Assembly: GCF_020169415.1 (NCBI RefSeq)
Contig: NZ_JAIULG010000011.1
Coordinates: 27,801 to 91,800 of the forward strand
Length of the DNA stretch: 64,000 bases
Source: Tsukamurella sp. M9C
GTDB lineage: Bacteria > Actinomycetota > Actinomycetes > Mycobacteriales > Mycobacteriaceae
Reading direction: 5' to 3'
Shown here: positions 34,666-45,098 of the stretch, in pieces
How the letters are laid out: every line of letters begins with the position of its first letter
Position numbering within the stretch: position 1 is the first letter of the stretch
Notes under the pieces: generated by a model
What the model was told of the DNA's origin: nothing
What the model saw: only the letters and a program-made list of their open reading frames with translations
Databases searched by the model: none
Made by a program: the position numbers and the translations under genes

Positions 34666-35328
34666 CTAGGAGGACGCCGCCCGCAGGCGCCTGAGCACCG
34701 CGGACAGCTCTCGGTTGCTGAGGATCCCCGCCACCATGATCTCCTCGACCGTCGTGGGCGAGGCGTCGATCCGGCCGGCACTCGCCGCGATCGCCAGGTG
34801 CATCCCGCCCACCGCGATCATCCGCGCCGACAGCTGCGCATCCTCGTGCTCCGGCGGGTCGTCGAGGATCTCCTCGGCCTGGGCCGCCATGGCTCCCGCG
34901 AGCAGGTCGATCAGCGCCTCCCGCCGCGCCCGGAGGCCGGGATGCACGTCCGCGCCGACGAGCAGGGCGGACCGGCGCGGATCGGCACTGATCGCGCCGA
35001 GCGAGCTGCGCACGCCCGCCCGCACCTTCCGCTCGACGACGTCGGGCGCCTCCGGCGCGACCGCCGCGATCGCGGTGGCGACATCACCCATGAGCTCCGC
35101 CGCCATCACGTCGAAGGCAGCGGTGAGCACGTCGTCCGGCGAGTCGAAGGCCTCGCGGAAGTAGCGCGCGTGCAGGCCCGCCTCGGCGCACAGCGAACGC
35201 GCGCTCACCGCAGCGACGCCGTCGCGGGCGACCACGGTGAGCGCGGCGTCGAGGAACCGCGCGCGCCGCTCCTCGCGGCGCGCCTCGGCGCTCGCGCCGC
35301 TGTAGCGGCGCCCCTCGGTCTCGGTCAT
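34666..35328 (-). CDS. TetR-family regulator of the DUF2236 gene
   Basis: 220 residues from ATG 35328. The N-terminal HTH covers about residues 20-62: RARFLDAALTVVARDGVAAVSARSLCAEAGLHARYFREAF, with the recognition helix at GLHARYFREAF. The rest is a helical ligand domain (Ala- and Asp-rich), ending RRLRAASS. It lies upstream of DUF2236 on the same strand, and the palindrome in the gap is its likely operator. The ligand is unknown. Confidence 0.83.
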   Translation of the reverse strand: MTETEGRRYSGASAEARREERRARFLDAALTVVARDGVAAVSARSLCAEAGLHARYFREAFDSPDDVLTAAFDVMAAELMGDVATAIAAVAPEAPDVVERKVRAGVRSSLGAISADPRRSALLVGADVHPGLRARREALIDLLAGAMAAQAEEILDDPPEHEDAQLSARMIAVGGMHLAIAASAGRIDASPTTVEEIMVAGILSNRELSAVLRRLRAASS

Positions 35329-35360
35329 CGGGCCAGCGTATCGCCCGCGACGCCCGCGGA

Positions 35361-35720
35361 TCAGGCGGAGGCGGCGAGGATCTCGCGCGGGTCGAAGGTG
35401 ACGTTCACCGCGGTGATCAGGCCGTCCTCGACGCGGGTCCAGTTCGCGACCGCGGTCGCGGGCGCGCCGCCCATGCCCAGGTCGAACCAGGTGATCACAT
35501 CGCGATCGTCCGCGAGACGGGCGCGGACCTCGAGCGAGTCGGTGGCCTGCGCCATGCCGCCGAGCCCCTGGAGGAACTCGTCGGGCCCGTGCGCGACGCC
35601 GAAGACCCCGGTGAAGACGCAGTCGGGTGCCAGGTACGGGCGGAGCGGGGCGAAGTCCTTGGCCTCCCAGCAGCGGAAGTAGGTCTCGGCGATCCGGCGG
35701 GGCGAGCTGTTCTCGGTCAT
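35361..35720 (-). CDS. SnoaL-like/NTF2-fold small protein
   Basis: 119 residues from ATG 35720. It has the alpha+beta cone: RRIAETYFRCWEAKDFAPLRPYLAPDCVFTGVFG, then GPDEFLQGLGG, the conserved Trp/Asp in VITWFDLGMGG and a Trp-Thr in VANWTRVEDGLI. Such domains serve as small isomerases or binding proteins. No catalytic role is clear. It is divergent from the LysR gene at 35791. Confidence 0.7.
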   Translation of the reverse strand: MTENSSPRRIAETYFRCWEAKDFAPLRPYLAPDCVFTGVFGVAHGPDEFLQGLGGMAQATDSLEVRARLADDRDVITWFDLGMGGAPATAVANWTRVEDGLITAVNVTFDPREILAASA

Positions 35721-35790
35721 GACTCCACTCTGCGGCCGACGCAGTCAGAAGTCCAACAGCTGTCTCTGATTCGAACTATCATCATCAGTG

Positions 35791-36750
35791 ATGGAACTGC
35801 ACCAGCTCCGCTACCTCGTCGCCGTCGCCGACCGCGGCTCGTTCACGGCCGCCGCCGACGCACTGCACGTCGCCCAGTCCGGCGTCTCCGCGCAGGTCGC
35901 CAAGCTCGAACGCGAACTGGGCCACCGCCTGCTCGAACGCGGGGCGCGCACCGTCGGCCTCACGTCCGAGGGGGCGGAGCTGCTGCCGCACGCCCGGGCC
36001 GTGCTCGCCGCCGTGGACGCCGTGCGGACCGTCGCCGACGAGCTGACCGGCGTCGTCCGCGGCCACGTGCGGCTCGGGACCGTCATCGGGTGCACGATCC
36101 CGGGCTACCTCACGGGCTTCGCGGCGTTCCGCGTCGCGCACCCCGCGGTCACCGTCGACGTCGTGGAGGGCGATTCGGACGACCTCGTCGCCGACCTCGT
36201 GGCCGGAGCGCTCGACGTCGCGCTCGTCGCGCACGCCCGGCCGCTGCCGGAGCCCCTCGCCGCGCACCGGCTGATCCGCGAGCCGCTCACCGTCGTCGTG
36301 CCGGAGGGCCACCCCTGGGCCCGGCGGGAGTCCGCCGACTGCGCCGACCTCGCCGGTGCGACGGTGCTGTGCCTGCCGCGCGGCACCGGCGTGCGCGCCG
36401 CGCTCGACATCACGTGCGCCGCGGACCGCACCGTCGTCGAGCCGACGGTGCAGGCGCACTCCCCCGAGGCACTGCTCGCCCTCGTCGAGCACGGGGCGGG
36501 GGTCGCGGTGCTCACCGCGTCGATGGCGGCCGGGAGGCCCGGCCTGGCGACGGTGCCCCTGGCCCGGTCGGCCCGGACCGAGTTGTCCCTCGCGACGCGG
36601 GCGTCACCGTCGGCGGCCGCGGGCGCGATGACCCGCACGCTGCGCGAGCACCTCGCCGGCGATCAGGCGGCCGCGGGCCGCCAGCGGGTCAGGGCCGCGC
36701 CGAGCGCGACCACCGTGAGCGCCGCGACGCCGAGCCCGAGCGCCGGGTAG
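35791..36750 (+). CDS. LysR-family transcriptional regulator
   Basis: 319 residues from ATG 35791 (GTG 35788 would add one). The winged HTH is at the start: LHQLRYLVAVADRGSFTAAADALHVAQSGVSAQVAKLERELG. The effector domain follows, with RLGTVIGCTIPGYL and VPEGHPWARRE. It is divergent from the SnoaL-like gene; CTGCGGCCGACGCAG and ACAGCTGT in the 70-base gap are possible sites. The last 88 bases overlap the end of the convergent MFS gene and add a tail of about 30 residues after HLAGDQ, longer than usual. Confidence 0.8.
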   Translation: MELHQLRYLVAVADRGSFTAAADALHVAQSGVSAQVAKLERELGHRLLERGARTVGLTSEGAELLPHARAVLAAVDAVRTVADELTGVVRGHVRLGTVIGCTIPGYLTGFAAFRVAHPAVTVDVVEGDSDDLVADLVAGALDVALVAHARPLPEPLAAHRLIREPLTVVVPEGHPWARRESADCADLAGATVLCLPRGTGVRAALDITCAADRTVVEPTVQAHSPEALLALVEHGAGVAVLTASMAAGRPGLATVPLARSARTELSLATRASPSAAAGAMTRTLREHLAGDQAAAGRQRVRAAPSATTVSAATPSPSAG

Positions 36751-37901
36751 GTCCACGCCGAGACGACCATGCCGGAGGCGAGGCCGCCGCCCGCGCCGGC
36801 CACCGCGATGAGCACGTCGACCTTGCCCTGCACCCGGGCCCGGTCGGCGAGGTCGGTCCCGTCGACGACGAGCGCGGTCCCCGCGACCAGCCCGATGTTC
36901 CAGCCGACGCCGAGCAGCACGAGCGCGACGATGTTGACCGCCAGCGACTCCCCGGGCACGAGGGCGGAGACCAGGCCCGCGGCGGCGAGCACGACGCCCG
37001 AGGCGACCACCATCGGGACGCGACCGATCCGGTCGACGAGGACGCCCGTGATCGGCGACGGGAGGTACATGCCCGCGATGTGCAGGCCGATCACCATGCC
37101 GACGGCCCCGAGCCCGTGCGAGTTCGCCGCCATGTGCACGGGCGTCATCGTCATCACCGCGACCATCGCGATCTGGGTGACCACCATGACCGCCGCGCCG
37201 AGGAAGGCCGCCGGCCGGACGCCCCCGCCGCGCGCCCCCGCCGCGGCCTCGGGGACGGCGCCGAGCTCGCGGGCGAGCAGCAGTGGGTCCGGACGGAGCA
37301 GCACGAGGATCACGGCACCGGCCGCGACGAAAGCGACACCCGCGAGCAGGAAGGGGCCGGCCAGCGCCGGCAGCCCGAGCCCGCGCGCGAGGGAGCCGAG
37401 CGGCGTGACCAGGTTGGGACCGGCCACCGCGCCCAGCGTGGTGGACACCAGCGCGAGGCTCACCGCGGTGGCGCGCTTCGCGGGCGCCGCGAGGTCCGTG
37501 CCCGCGTACCGCGCCTGCAGATTCGTCGCCGTCCCCGCGCCGTAGAGCAGGAAGGAGGCGAACAGCAGCGGAACGCTCCCGATGCCCGCGGCGAGGACCA
37601 CCCCGGCCGCGCCGACGGCGCCGGTCGCGAAGCCCGCCGCGAGCCCGAGCCGCCGGCCGGAGCGCTGGCTGATCCGTCCCACCAGGTAGGCCGCACCCGC
37701 GGAGCCGAAGGTGAAGACGGCGACCGGCAGCCCGGAGAGCGCCTCCGAGCCGAGCATCTCCTGCGCGAGCAACGCCCCGACGGTGACGCCCGCCGCGAGC
37801 CCGGCGCCGCCGAGCACCTGGGCGAACATGACGACGGCGAGGGTGCGGCGCTGCACCCGCTCCCGCACTGAACCGGCCTCGACCTCGATGTCCACGCTCA
37901 T
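36663..37901 (-). CDS. Major facilitator superfamily transporter
   Basis: 412 residues from ATG 37901, preceded by GGAAGGACGGGGC. Twelve hydrophobic segments are visible, beginning VVMFAQVLGGAGLAAGVTVGALLAQ. Loop motif A-like signature VGRISQRSGRRLGLAAG occurs after helix 2, and VDRIGRVPMVVASGVV in the second half. This is a drug/metabolite-type exporter. It is divergent from the GntR gene, whose product probably controls it. The end overlaps the LysR gene. Confidence 0.85.
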   Translation of the reverse strand: MSVDIEVEAGSVRERVQRRTLAVVMFAQVLGGAGLAAGVTVGALLAQEMLGSEALSGLPVAVFTFGSAGAAYLVGRISQRSGRRLGLAAGFATGAVGAAGVVLAAGIGSVPLLFASFLLYGAGTATNLQARYAGTDLAAPAKRATAVSLALVSTTLGAVAGPNLVTPLGSLARGLGLPALAGPFLLAGVAFVAAGAVILVLLRPDPLLLARELGAVPEAAAGARGGGVRPAAFLGAAVMVVTQIAMVAVMTMTPVHMAANSHGLGAVGMVIGLHIAGMYLPSPITGVLVDRIGRVPMVVASGVVLAAAGLVSALVPGESLAVNIVALVLLGVGWNIGLVAGTALVVDGTDLADRARVQGKVDVLIAVAGAGGGLASGMVVSAWTYPALGLGVAALTVVALGAALTRWRPAAA

Positions 37902-37917
37902 GCCCCGTCCTTCCAAC

Positions 37918-37936
37918 TTGTATCCCAGTTGTATCC
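37918..37936. promoter_or_regulatory. Direct repeat in the MFS / GntR divergent promoter
   Basis: Two copies of TTGTATCC (37918-37925 and 37929-37936) are separated by CAG, so repeats are 11 bases apart, about one helical turn. It lies just upstream of the MFS start and 56 bases before the GntR ATG. Likely operator for the GntR protein. Confidence 0.5.
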
Positions 37937-37991
37937 TAATGAGCCGGGTACTGTCCAGAGGTCCCACGACATCTCGCAGCGAAGGAGCGTC

Positions 37992-38642
37992 ATGCCCGCA
38001 GCCGACGGCGCCCCCACCGCGGCCGAGCGCGCGCACGCCCACATCCGCGACGCCATCGTGGGCGGCGGTCTCGAACCGGGCACGATGCTCAGCGAGAACG
38101 CGCTGGCCGGCGAGCTCTCGATGAGCCGCACTCCCGTGCGCGCCGCGCTGGCGCGGCTGCAGGAGGAGGGCTGGGTCCGCATCTACGCCCAGCGCGGCGC
38201 GCAGGTGCAGGGGCTCACCCCGCGGGAGATCCGCGAGTCCGCCCAGTTGCGGCTGGCCCTGGAATCCGCGGGCGTCTTCCACTCCGGCGAGGCGGCGCGG
38301 CGGGATCTCGACGAGCGCATGCAGCCGAACCTCGCGGAGCAGGAGCGGGCGCTGCGGGCCGGCGACTTCCCCGCTTTCGCCGAGGCCGCGATGGCCTTCC
38401 ACAGCGCCTTCGTCGACCTCGCGGACAACGAGTTGATGTCCGCGACCTACGCGCGCCTGCGGGACCGGCAGCGGTTCTCCCTGACCCACCACGCCGGCCG
38501 CATCATCGGGGACGCCGACCACACGATCGCCGACCACCGCGCCGTCCTCGCGGCCGCCGTCGCGGGCGACACCATCGAGTTCACGCGGCTCCTCGACGCC
38601 CATCAGCGCGACAGCTACGGCACCGGCGGCCCGCACCTGTAG
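37992..38642 (+). CDS. GntR-family (FadR/FCD) transcriptional regulator
   Basis: 216 residues from ATG 37992, with GAAGGAGCGTC before it. The N-terminal winged HTH is clear: [50 protein letters not shown]. The FCD ligand domain follows, with metal-type residues in [24 protein letters not shown] and [14 protein letters not shown]. It is divergent from the MFS exporter; likely ligand is the exporter's substrate. The ligand is unknown. Confidence 0.85.
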   Translation: MPAADGAPTAAERAHAHIRDAIVGGGLEPGTMLSENALAGELSMSRTPVRAALARLQEEGWVRIYAQRGAQVQGLTPREIRESAQLRLALESAGVFHSGEAARRDLDERMQPNLAEQERALRAGDFPAFAEAAMAFHSAFVDLADNELMSATYARLRDRQRFSLTHHAGRIIGDADHTIADHRAVLAAAVAGDTIEFTRLLDAHQRDSYGTGGPHL

Positions 38643-38693
38643 CCCCGGCCGGGCCTCCCCGGCGCGACGCCGCCGGACGGCTAGACTCCCCGG

Positions 38694-40739
38694 GTGAGCG
38701 AACCGCCGATCGTGCCGAAACTGCTGGACACCGCGGTCACCGCGCTCGGCGGCAGCAAGCGCGAGGGCCAGGTGCGGATGGCCGCGGCCGTCGCCCACTC
38801 GCTGGACACCGGCGAGCACCTCGCCGTGCAGGCCGGCACCGGCACCGGCAAGTCGCTCGCCTATCTCGTGCCCGCGATCCGGCACGCCGTGACCTCCCGC
38901 AAGACCGTCGTCGTGAGCACGGCGACCATCGCGCTGCAGCAGCAGCTAGTGGACCGCGACCTGCCCCGCCTGGCGAAGGCGCTGAAGCCGGACCTGGGCC
39001 GGGAGCCCGAGTTCGCCATCCTCAAAGGCCGCGGGAACTACCTGTGCCTCAACAAGTTGCACAGCTCGGTGGCCTCCGAGCCCGACAGCGAGGAGCTGTT
39101 CGACCCCTTCGCCGCGTCGCGGCTCGGCAGGGATATGAAGCGCCTGCGCGAGTGGAGCAGCGACACCGAGACCGGCGACCGCGACGAGCTCACCCCCGCC
39201 GTGAGCGACCAGTCCTGGCGGCTGGTCAGCGTCGGCGCCCGCGAGTGCCTCGGCGCCACCAACTGCACCTACGGTCAGGACTGCTTCGCCGAGGCGGCGC
39301 GCAAGCGCACCGGCCAGGTGGACGTGGTGGTCACCAACCACGCGCTCCTCGCGATCGACGCGATGACCGAGGTCAAGGTGCTGCCCGAGCACGACGCCGT
39401 CATCGTCGACGAGGCGCACGAGCTGGTGGACCGGGTGACCTCGGTCGCCACCGCCGAGCTCACGGGCGCGACCGTCGCGGCGGCGGCCCGCCGCGCGGGC
39501 AAGCTCGTCGAGGAGGAGATCGCCGACTCCCTCGTCGCGGCCTCGGAGGGCCTCACCCGCCTGCTCGACGACTCCGGCACGCGGCGCTGGCTCGGCCTGC
39601 CCGACGGTGCCGGCCCCGCCCTCGCCGCCGTCCGCGACGCCGCATGGGCCACCCGCACCGCCGTCGGCCCGGCGCGCGGCGCCAACCTCGACGCCGACGC
39701 CGCCGCGGCACGCAGCGCGGCACTCACCGCCCTCGACGACGTGCACGACACCGCGGTCCGCGTGCTCACCGCCTTCGACGAGCCCGACGAGTCCAAACGC
39801 CGCGACGTGGTGTGGACCTCCGACGTCCCGAACCGCGGCGGCGGCTTCCGTCGGACGCTGTACGTCGCGCCGCTGTCGGTCGGCGGCCTGCTGCGCACGC
39901 GCCTGTTCGGCGAGTCGACGGTCGTGCTCACCTCGGCGACGCTCGCGGTGGGCGGCGCCTTCGACTCCGTCGCCGGCTCGTGGGGCCTGCCGCGCGCGGG
40001 CGGCGACGCACCGACGCCCGAGCCCGACCGGGACCCGGCGCTGGCGACCGGCAAGAAGCCGGACGGAAACCTCGAGTGGAGCCACATCGACGTCGGCTCG
40101 CCCTTCGACTACCCCCGGTCGGGGATCCTGTACGTCGCCACGAAGCTGCCGCCGCCCGGGCGCGACGGCACGGCGCCCGCGATCCTCGACGAGATCGAGA
40201 CGCTGCTGACGGCCGCGGGCGGGCGCACCCTGGGCCTGTTCAGCTCCACCCGCGCCGCGAAGGCCGCCGCGGAGGCCCTGCGCGAGCGCGTGGACACGCC
40301 CATCCTGTGCCAGGGCGAGGGCAACACCGGCCAGCTCGTGCGGGACTTCGCCGCGGACCCGGCGACGTCCCTGTTCGGCACGCTCAGCCTGTGGCAGGGC
40401 GTCGACGTGCCGGGGCCGTCGCTCTCGCTCGTGCTCATCGACCGGATCCCCTTCCCGCGGCCGGACGACCCCCTCCTCACGGCCCGGCAGCGCGCCGTCG
40501 AATCGCGGGGCGGGAACGGCTTCATGGCGGTCGCGGCCACCCACGCGGCCTTGCTGCTCGCGCAGGGCGTGGGCCGCCTCCTGCGCTCCACCGACGACAA
40601 GGGTGTGGTCGCCGTCCTGGACTCGCGCCTCGCGACGGCCCGCTACGGCGGCTTCCTGCGCGCCTCGTTGCCGCCGTTCTGGGAGACGGCGGACCGCGCC
40701 ACCGCGGTGGCGGCACTGCAGCGCCTCTCGCAGTCCTGA
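38694..40739 (+). CDS. dinG: DinG-type ATP-dependent DNA helicase
   Basis: 681 residues from GTG 38694. Walker A GTGTGKS is at about 48-54, Walker B IVDEAHEL at about 236-243. Four Cys between them, in NYLCLNK (118), [10 protein letters not shown] (184 and 190) and YGQDCF (197), fit the [4Fe-4S] cluster of the XPD/DinG group. The C-terminal motifs are [25 protein letters not shown] and QGVGRLLRS. It unwinds R-loops and replication blocks. It corresponds to Rv1329c; in M. tuberculosis pncB1 adjoins it, but here about 17 kb lie between. Confidence 0.93.
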   Translation: MSEPPIVPKLLDTAVTALGGSKREGQVRMAAAVAHSLDTGEHLAVQAGTGTGKSLAYLVPAIRHAVTSRKTVVVSTATIALQQQLVDRDLPRLAKALKPDLGREPEFAILKGRGNYLCLNKLHSSVASEPDSEELFDPFAASRLGRDMKRLREWSSDTETGDRDELTPAVSDQSWRLVSVGARECLGATNCTYGQDCFAEAARKRTGQVDVVVTNHALLAIDAMTEVKVLPEHDAVIVDEAHELVDRVTSVATAELTGATVAAAARRAGKLVEEEIADSLVAASEGLTRLLDDSGTRRWLGLPDGAGPALAAVRDAAWATRTAVGPARGANLDADAAAARSAALTALDDVHDTAVRVLTAFDEPDESKRRDVVWTSDVPNRGGGFRRTLYVAPLSVGGLLRTRLFGESTVVLTSATLAVGGAFDSVAGSWGLPRAGGDAPTPEPDRDPALATGKKPDGNLEWSHIDVGSPFDYPRSGILYVATKLPPPGRDGTAPAILDEIETLLTAAGGRTLGLFSSTRAAKAAAEALRERVDTPILCQGEGNTGQLVRDFAADPATSLFGTLSLWQGVDVPGPSLSLVLIDRIPFPRPDDPLLTARQRAVESRGGNGFMAVAATHAALLLAQGVGRLLRSTDDKGVVAVLDSRLATARYGGFLRASLPPFWETADRATAVAALQRLSQS

Positions 40740-40859
40740 CCCGCGGTTCCGGACCCGTCCGGGCACAACCGGAAAGGCCCGCAGGTGGGGCCGCGCGGGG
40801 GCCCGCGCGGGGCGGAAGTACTCGCCCGTAAACCGGCCTCTTCGACTACCGTTGACCCG

Positions 40860-42860
40860 GTGACAGGGCGCATCGGCATCGACGACATCGAACCCGTGGT
40901 GTCGGGCGGGCAATACCCGAGCAAGGCGGTCGTCGGCGAGGTCGTGCCGGTGTCCGCCACCGTCTGGCGCGAGGGCCACGACGCCGTCGCGGCGTCCGTC
41001 GTCGTGACGGGGCCGGACGGCACGTCGACCTACATCCGCATGTCGCCCGCGGCCGAACCCGACCGGTTCCACGCCGTCTTCCGCCCGGACCTCACGGGCT
41101 ACTGGTCGCTCCGGATCGAGGGCTGGTCGGACCCGGCCACCACCTGGCGCAGCGCCGTGCAGAAGAAGCTCGCCGCCGGCCAGGGCCCGGCGGAGCTCGC
41201 GAACGACCTGGAGCTCGGGGCGCGCCTGTTCGAGCGCGCCGCCGGCGGCGTGCCCGACGGTGACCGCGGCCCGGTCCTCGCCGCGGCCGCCGCGCTCCGG
41301 GCCGGAGACCGCAGCCTCGTCGAACGCACCGGCGCCGCACTGCATCCCGACGTCACCCGGCTGCTGCAGCAGTACCCGGTGCGGGAGCTGATCACCAAGT
41401 CCCGCACCTACCGGGTCTGGGTGGACCGCACCCGAGCCCTGTTCGGCTCCTGGTACGAGCTCTTCCCGCGCTCCACCGGCGGCTGGGACGCCGAGGGCAG
41501 GCCCGTGCACGGCACGTTCCACACCGCGGCGGAGGAGCTGCCCCGCATCGCGGAGATGGGCTTCGACATCGTCTACCTCCCGCCGGTCCATCCGATCGGG
41601 AAGGTGAACCGCAAGGGCCGCAACAACACCCTCACGCCCGAGGAGCACGACGTCGGCGTCCCGTGGGCGATCGGCTCCGACGAGGGCGGGCACGACGCCG
41701 TGCACCCCGCACTCGGGACGCTCGACGACTTCGACTACTTCACCCAACGCACCCGCGACCTGGGCATGGAGGTCGCACTCGACCTGGCCTTCCAGGCCGC
41801 GCCGGATCATCCCTGGGCGAGGGAGCATCCGGAGTGGTTCACGGTGCTGCCCGACGGCACCATCGCCTACGCCGAGAACCCGCCGAAGAAGTACCAGGAC
41901 ATCTACCCGATCAACTTCGACGACGACCGGACCGGCATCTACCGGGAGCTGTTGCGCGTCACCCTGTTCTGGGTGCAGCGCGGCATCGAGATCTTCCGGG
42001 TGGACAACCCGCACACCAAGCCGCCGGACTTCTGGTACTGGCTGATCGCCGAGGTGAAGAAGGTCAACCCGAACGTCCTGTTCCTGGCCGAGGCGTTCAC
42101 CCGCCCGGCGCGGATGTACGGGCTCGCCAAGGCGGGCTTCACGCAGAGCTACACGTACTTCACGTGGCGCACCGCGAAGTGGGAGCTCGAGGAGTTCGCG
42201 CGGGAGCACGCGGCGCAGGCCGACGTGTGCCGGCCGAACCTCTGGGTGAACACGCCGGACATCCTGCACGAGAGCCTGCAGCACGGCGGACCCGGCATGT
42301 TCGCGATCCGGGCCGCGCTCGCGAGCACGCTCTCCCCCAGCTGGGGCATGTATTCGGGTTACGAGCTCTACGAGCACGTCCCGGTCCGCGAGGGCAGCGA
42401 GGAGTACCTCGACTCCGAGAAGTACGAGCTGCGCCCGCGCGACTACAAGGCGGCACAGAGCCGCGGCGAGTCGCTGGAGCCGTGGATCACCCGGCTCAAC
42501 GAGATCCGCCGCCGCCACCCAGCCCTGCAGCAGCTGCGCAACCTCCACTTCCACGCCGTCGACAACGACGCTCTGATCGCCTACAGCAAGCACGACGCGA
42601 CCACGGGCGACCTGGTGCTGGTGGTGGTGAACCTCAACCCGTTCGGGGCGGAGGCGGGCAACGTGTGGCTGGACCTGCCGGCACTCGGCCGGGACTGGCA
42701 CGAGCGCTTCCCGGTGCGCGACGAGGTCTCCGGCGAGGTGTATCACTGGGGTCAGGCGAACTTCGTCCGACTGGAACCGTGGCGCAACGTGGCCCACATC
42801 CTGGTCCTCCCGCAACTCGACCCGCAGCAGCGACGGGAACTGTCCTACCGGGAGCCCTAG
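40860..42860 (+). CDS. glgE: GlgE, alpha-1,4-glucan:maltose-1-phosphate maltosyltransferase
   Basis: 666 residues from GTG 40860, which gives the usual start [17 protein letters not shown]; the earlier ATG is unsupported. N-terminal beta domains come first, then a GH13 barrel. The nucleophile Asp is in [11 protein letters not shown] (about 381), and the acid Glu is in FLAEAFTRP (about 410). NRKGRNN and [12 protein letters not shown] are typical. The enzyme uses maltose-1-phosphate to extend alpha-glucan. It lies directly before glgB, with which it forms branched glucan. The glgP gene found nearby in M. tuberculosis is absent. Confidence 0.95.
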   Translation: MTGRIGIDDIEPVVSGGQYPSKAVVGEVVPVSATVWREGHDAVAASVVVTGPDGTSTYIRMSPAAEPDRFHAVFRPDLTGYWSLRIEGWSDPATTWRSAVQKKLAAGQGPAELANDLELGARLFERAAGGVPDGDRGPVLAAAAALRAGDRSLVERTGAALHPDVTRLLQQYPVRELITKSRTYRVWVDRTRALFGSWYELFPRSTGGWDAEGRPVHGTFHTAAEELPRIAEMGFDIVYLPPVHPIGKVNRKGRNNTLTPEEHDVGVPWAIGSDEGGHDAVHPALGTLDDFDYFTQRTRDLGMEVALDLAFQAAPDHPWAREHPEWFTVLPDGTIAYAENPPKKYQDIYPINFDDDRTGIYRELLRVTLFWVQRGIEIFRVDNPHTKPPDFWYWLIAEVKKVNPNVLFLAEAFTRPARMYGLAKAGFTQSYTYFTWRTAKWELEEFAREHAAQADVCRPNLWVNTPDILHESLQHGGPGMFAIRAALASTLSPSWGMYSGYELYEHVPVREGSEEYLDSEKYELRPRDYKAAQSRGESLEPWITRLNEIRRRHPALQQLRNLHFHAVDNDALIAYSKHDATTGDLVLVVVNLNPFGAEAGNVWLDLPALGRDWHERFPVRDEVSGEVYHWGQANFVRLEPWRNVAHILVLPQLDPQQRRELSYREP

Positions 42861-42902
42861 CGGCGCAACGGCCCTGCACACTGCTGAGGAAGGCCCCACC
42901 CC

Positions 42903-45098
42903 ATGACCGAGAACCCCGCCGCGGCAGCGGCCGTCGACCCCGACACCGCCGCACGCCTGCTCTCCGGCGCCTACCACGATCCGCACGCGATCCTGGGCGC
43001 GCACCCCACCTCGCGCGGGACCGTGCTGCGCACGCTGAAGCCGGGCGCCACCGCCGTCGCGGCCGTGATCGGCGGGGAGAGCTACCCGCTGGCGCAGCTG
43101 CAGGGCGCGCTGTGGGGCGCCGAGGTGCCGATCAGCGACCTCGCCGACTACCGGTACGAGGTGCTCTACCCCGCCGGCCGCACCGTCGTGGCCGACGGCT
43201 ACCGCTTCCTGCCGACGATCGGCGAGCTCGACCAGCACCTGATCTCCGAGGGCCGGCACGAGCGGCTGTGGGACGTGCTCGGCGCGCACCTGCGCAGCTA
43301 CACCACCCCCGACGGCGAGGTCACGGGCACGTCGTTCGCTGTGTGGGCCCCGAACGCCCGCGGCGTCACGGTGATCGGCGATTTCGAGTACTGGTCCGGC
43401 GAGTCCTACCCCATGCGCACGCTCGGCTCCTCGGGAGTCTGGGAGGTCTTCGTGCCGGGCGTCGGCGACGGCGCGGCCTACAAGTTCCGGATCTTCACCG
43501 AGGGCGGCGGCACCGTCGAGAAGGCGGATCCGATGGCGCGGCGGACCGAGGTGCCCCCGGCCACCGCGTCGATCGTCACGCACAGCACGCACGAGTGGCG
43601 GGACGCCGCGTGGATCACCGAGCGGGCCAAGCAGATCCCGACCGACCGACCCATGAGCACCTACGAGGTGCACCTGGGCTCGTGGCGGCAGGGCCTGAGC
43701 TACCTGGACCTCGCCCGCGAGCTGGCCGACTACGTCACCGAGACGGGCTTCACGCACGTCGAGCTGATGCCCGTCGCCGAGCACCCCTTCGGCGGCTCCT
43801 GGGGCTACCAGGTCACCTCGTACTACGCGCCCACGTCCCGGTTCGGCACCCCGGACGAGTTCCGCGAGTTCGTGGACGTGCTGCACGAGCGCGGGATCGG
43901 CATCATCGTGGACTGGGTGCCCGCCCACTTCCCCAAGGACGCCTGGGCGCTCGCGCGGTTCGACGGCAAGGCGCTGTACGAGCACAGCGATCCGCAGCGC
44001 GGCGAGCAGCTGGACTGGGGCACCTACGTCTTCGACTTCGGCCGCCGCGAGGTGCGGAACTTCCTGGTGGCCAACGCCCTGTACTGGTTCGACGAGTTCC
44101 ACATCGACGGCCTGCGGGTGGACGCGGTCGCCTCGATGCTCTACCTCGACTACTCGCGCCCCGAGGGCGGCTGGACCCCGAACGTCTACGGCGGCAGGGA
44201 GAACCTCGAGGCGGTGGAGTTCCTGCAGGAGATGAACGCCACCGTGCACAAGCTCTTCCCCGGCGTGGTCACCGTCGCCGAGGAGTCGACGAGCTGGCCG
44301 GGCGTCACGCGCCCGACGAACCTCGGCGGCCTCGGCTTCACCATGAAGTGGAACATGGGCTGGATGCACGACACCCTGGGCTATCTCGGGCGCGATCAGG
44401 TGCACCGCAACTTCCACCATCACGAGGTCACCTTCTCGCTGATGTACGCGTGGAGCGAGAACTTCGTGCTCCCCATCAGCCACGACGAGGTGGTGCACGG
44501 CAAGGGCACGCTGTGGACCCGGATGCCGGGCGACGCGCACACCAAGGCGTCCGGCGTGCGCGCCCTCCTCGCGTACATGTGGGGCCACCCCGGCAAGCAG
44601 CTGCTGTTCATGGGCCAGGAGTTCGGGCAGGTCCGCGAGTGGTCGGAGGAGCGCTCCCTGGACTGGGACAGCCTCGACGGCTGGGAGGGCGAGCTGCACG
44701 CCGGGATCCAGGCGCTCACGCGGGATCTCAACGCCGCGTACCGCTCGCACCCAGCGCTGTGGAGCCAGGACACCACCCCGTCGGGCTACGAATGGGTGGA
44801 CGCGAACGACTCGCAGAACAACGTGCTCAGCTTCCTGCGCTGGGGCAGCGACGGTTCCGTGGTGCTGTGCCTGTACAACTTCTCCGGGCAGACCCACGAG
44901 CGCTACCGCGTCGGCGTGCCCTTCGCGGGCTCCTGGCGCGAGATCCTCAACACCGACTCCACGGATTACGAGGGCACCGGCGCCGGCAACATGGGCGGCG
45001 TCACCGCGGAGGCGCGGTCCTGGCACGGCCGCGAGGCCTCGGCGGAGGTCGTGCTCGGCCCGAACTCCGCCCTCTGGCTGACCTTCGACGGGCAGTGA
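42903..45098 (+). CDS. glgB: GlgB, 1,4-alpha-glucan branching enzyme
   Basis: 731 residues from ATG 42903, with GAGGAAGGCC upstream. Domains are an N-terminal glycogen-binding module, a CBM48 ([20 protein letters not shown]), the GH13 barrel and a C-terminal beta domain. The nucleophile Asp is in [18 protein letters not shown] (about 407), the acid Glu in [14 protein letters not shown] (about 459), and the third Asp in [12 protein letters not shown]. The enzyme makes alpha-1,6 branches. It is 42 bases after glgE, and its stop codon overlaps the next start. Confidence 0.96.
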   Translation: MTENPAAAAAVDPDTAARLLSGAYHDPHAILGAHPTSRGTVLRTLKPGATAVAAVIGGESYPLAQLQGALWGAEVPISDLADYRYEVLYPAGRTVVADGYRFLPTIGELDQHLISEGRHERLWDVLGAHLRSYTTPDGEVTGTSFAVWAPNARGVTVIGDFEYWSGESYPMRTLGSSGVWEVFVPGVGDGAAYKFRIFTEGGGTVEKADPMARRTEVPPATASIVTHSTHEWRDAAWITERAKQIPTDRPMSTYEVHLGSWRQGLSYLDLARELADYVTETGFTHVELMPVAEHPFGGSWGYQVTSYYAPTSRFGTPDEFREFVDVLHERGIGIIVDWVPAHFPKDAWALARFDGKALYEHSDPQRGEQLDWGTYVFDFGRREVRNFLVANALYWFDEFHIDGLRVDAVASMLYLDYSRPEGGWTPNVYGGRENLEAVEFLQEMNATVHKLFPGVVTVAEESTSWPGVTRPTNLGGLGFTMKWNMGWMHDTLGYLGRDQVHRNFHHHEVTFSLMYAWSENFVLPISHDEVVHGKGTLWTRMPGDAHTKASGVRALLAYMWGHPGKQLLFMGQEFGQVREWSEERSLDWDSLDGWEGELHAGIQALTRDLNAAYRSHPALWSQDTTPSGYEWVDANDSQNNVLSFLRWGSDGSVVLCLYNFSGQTHERYRVGVPFAGSWREILNTDSTDYEGTGAGNMGGVTAEARSWHGREASAEVVLGPNSALWLTFDGQ

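Noticed and set aside
40740..40859. A GC hairpin (around GGGGCC/GGGCCC) between dinG and glgE
   Set aside because: The genes are on the same strand with 120 bases between them, and the stem is simple-sequence GC with no sign of a terminator.
38946..45026. A 2026-codon open frame on the minus strand
   Set aside because: It lies antisense to dinG, glgE and glgB, has shadow composition rich in Arg, Gly and Val, and shows no domain. It is caused by high GC at third codon positions.
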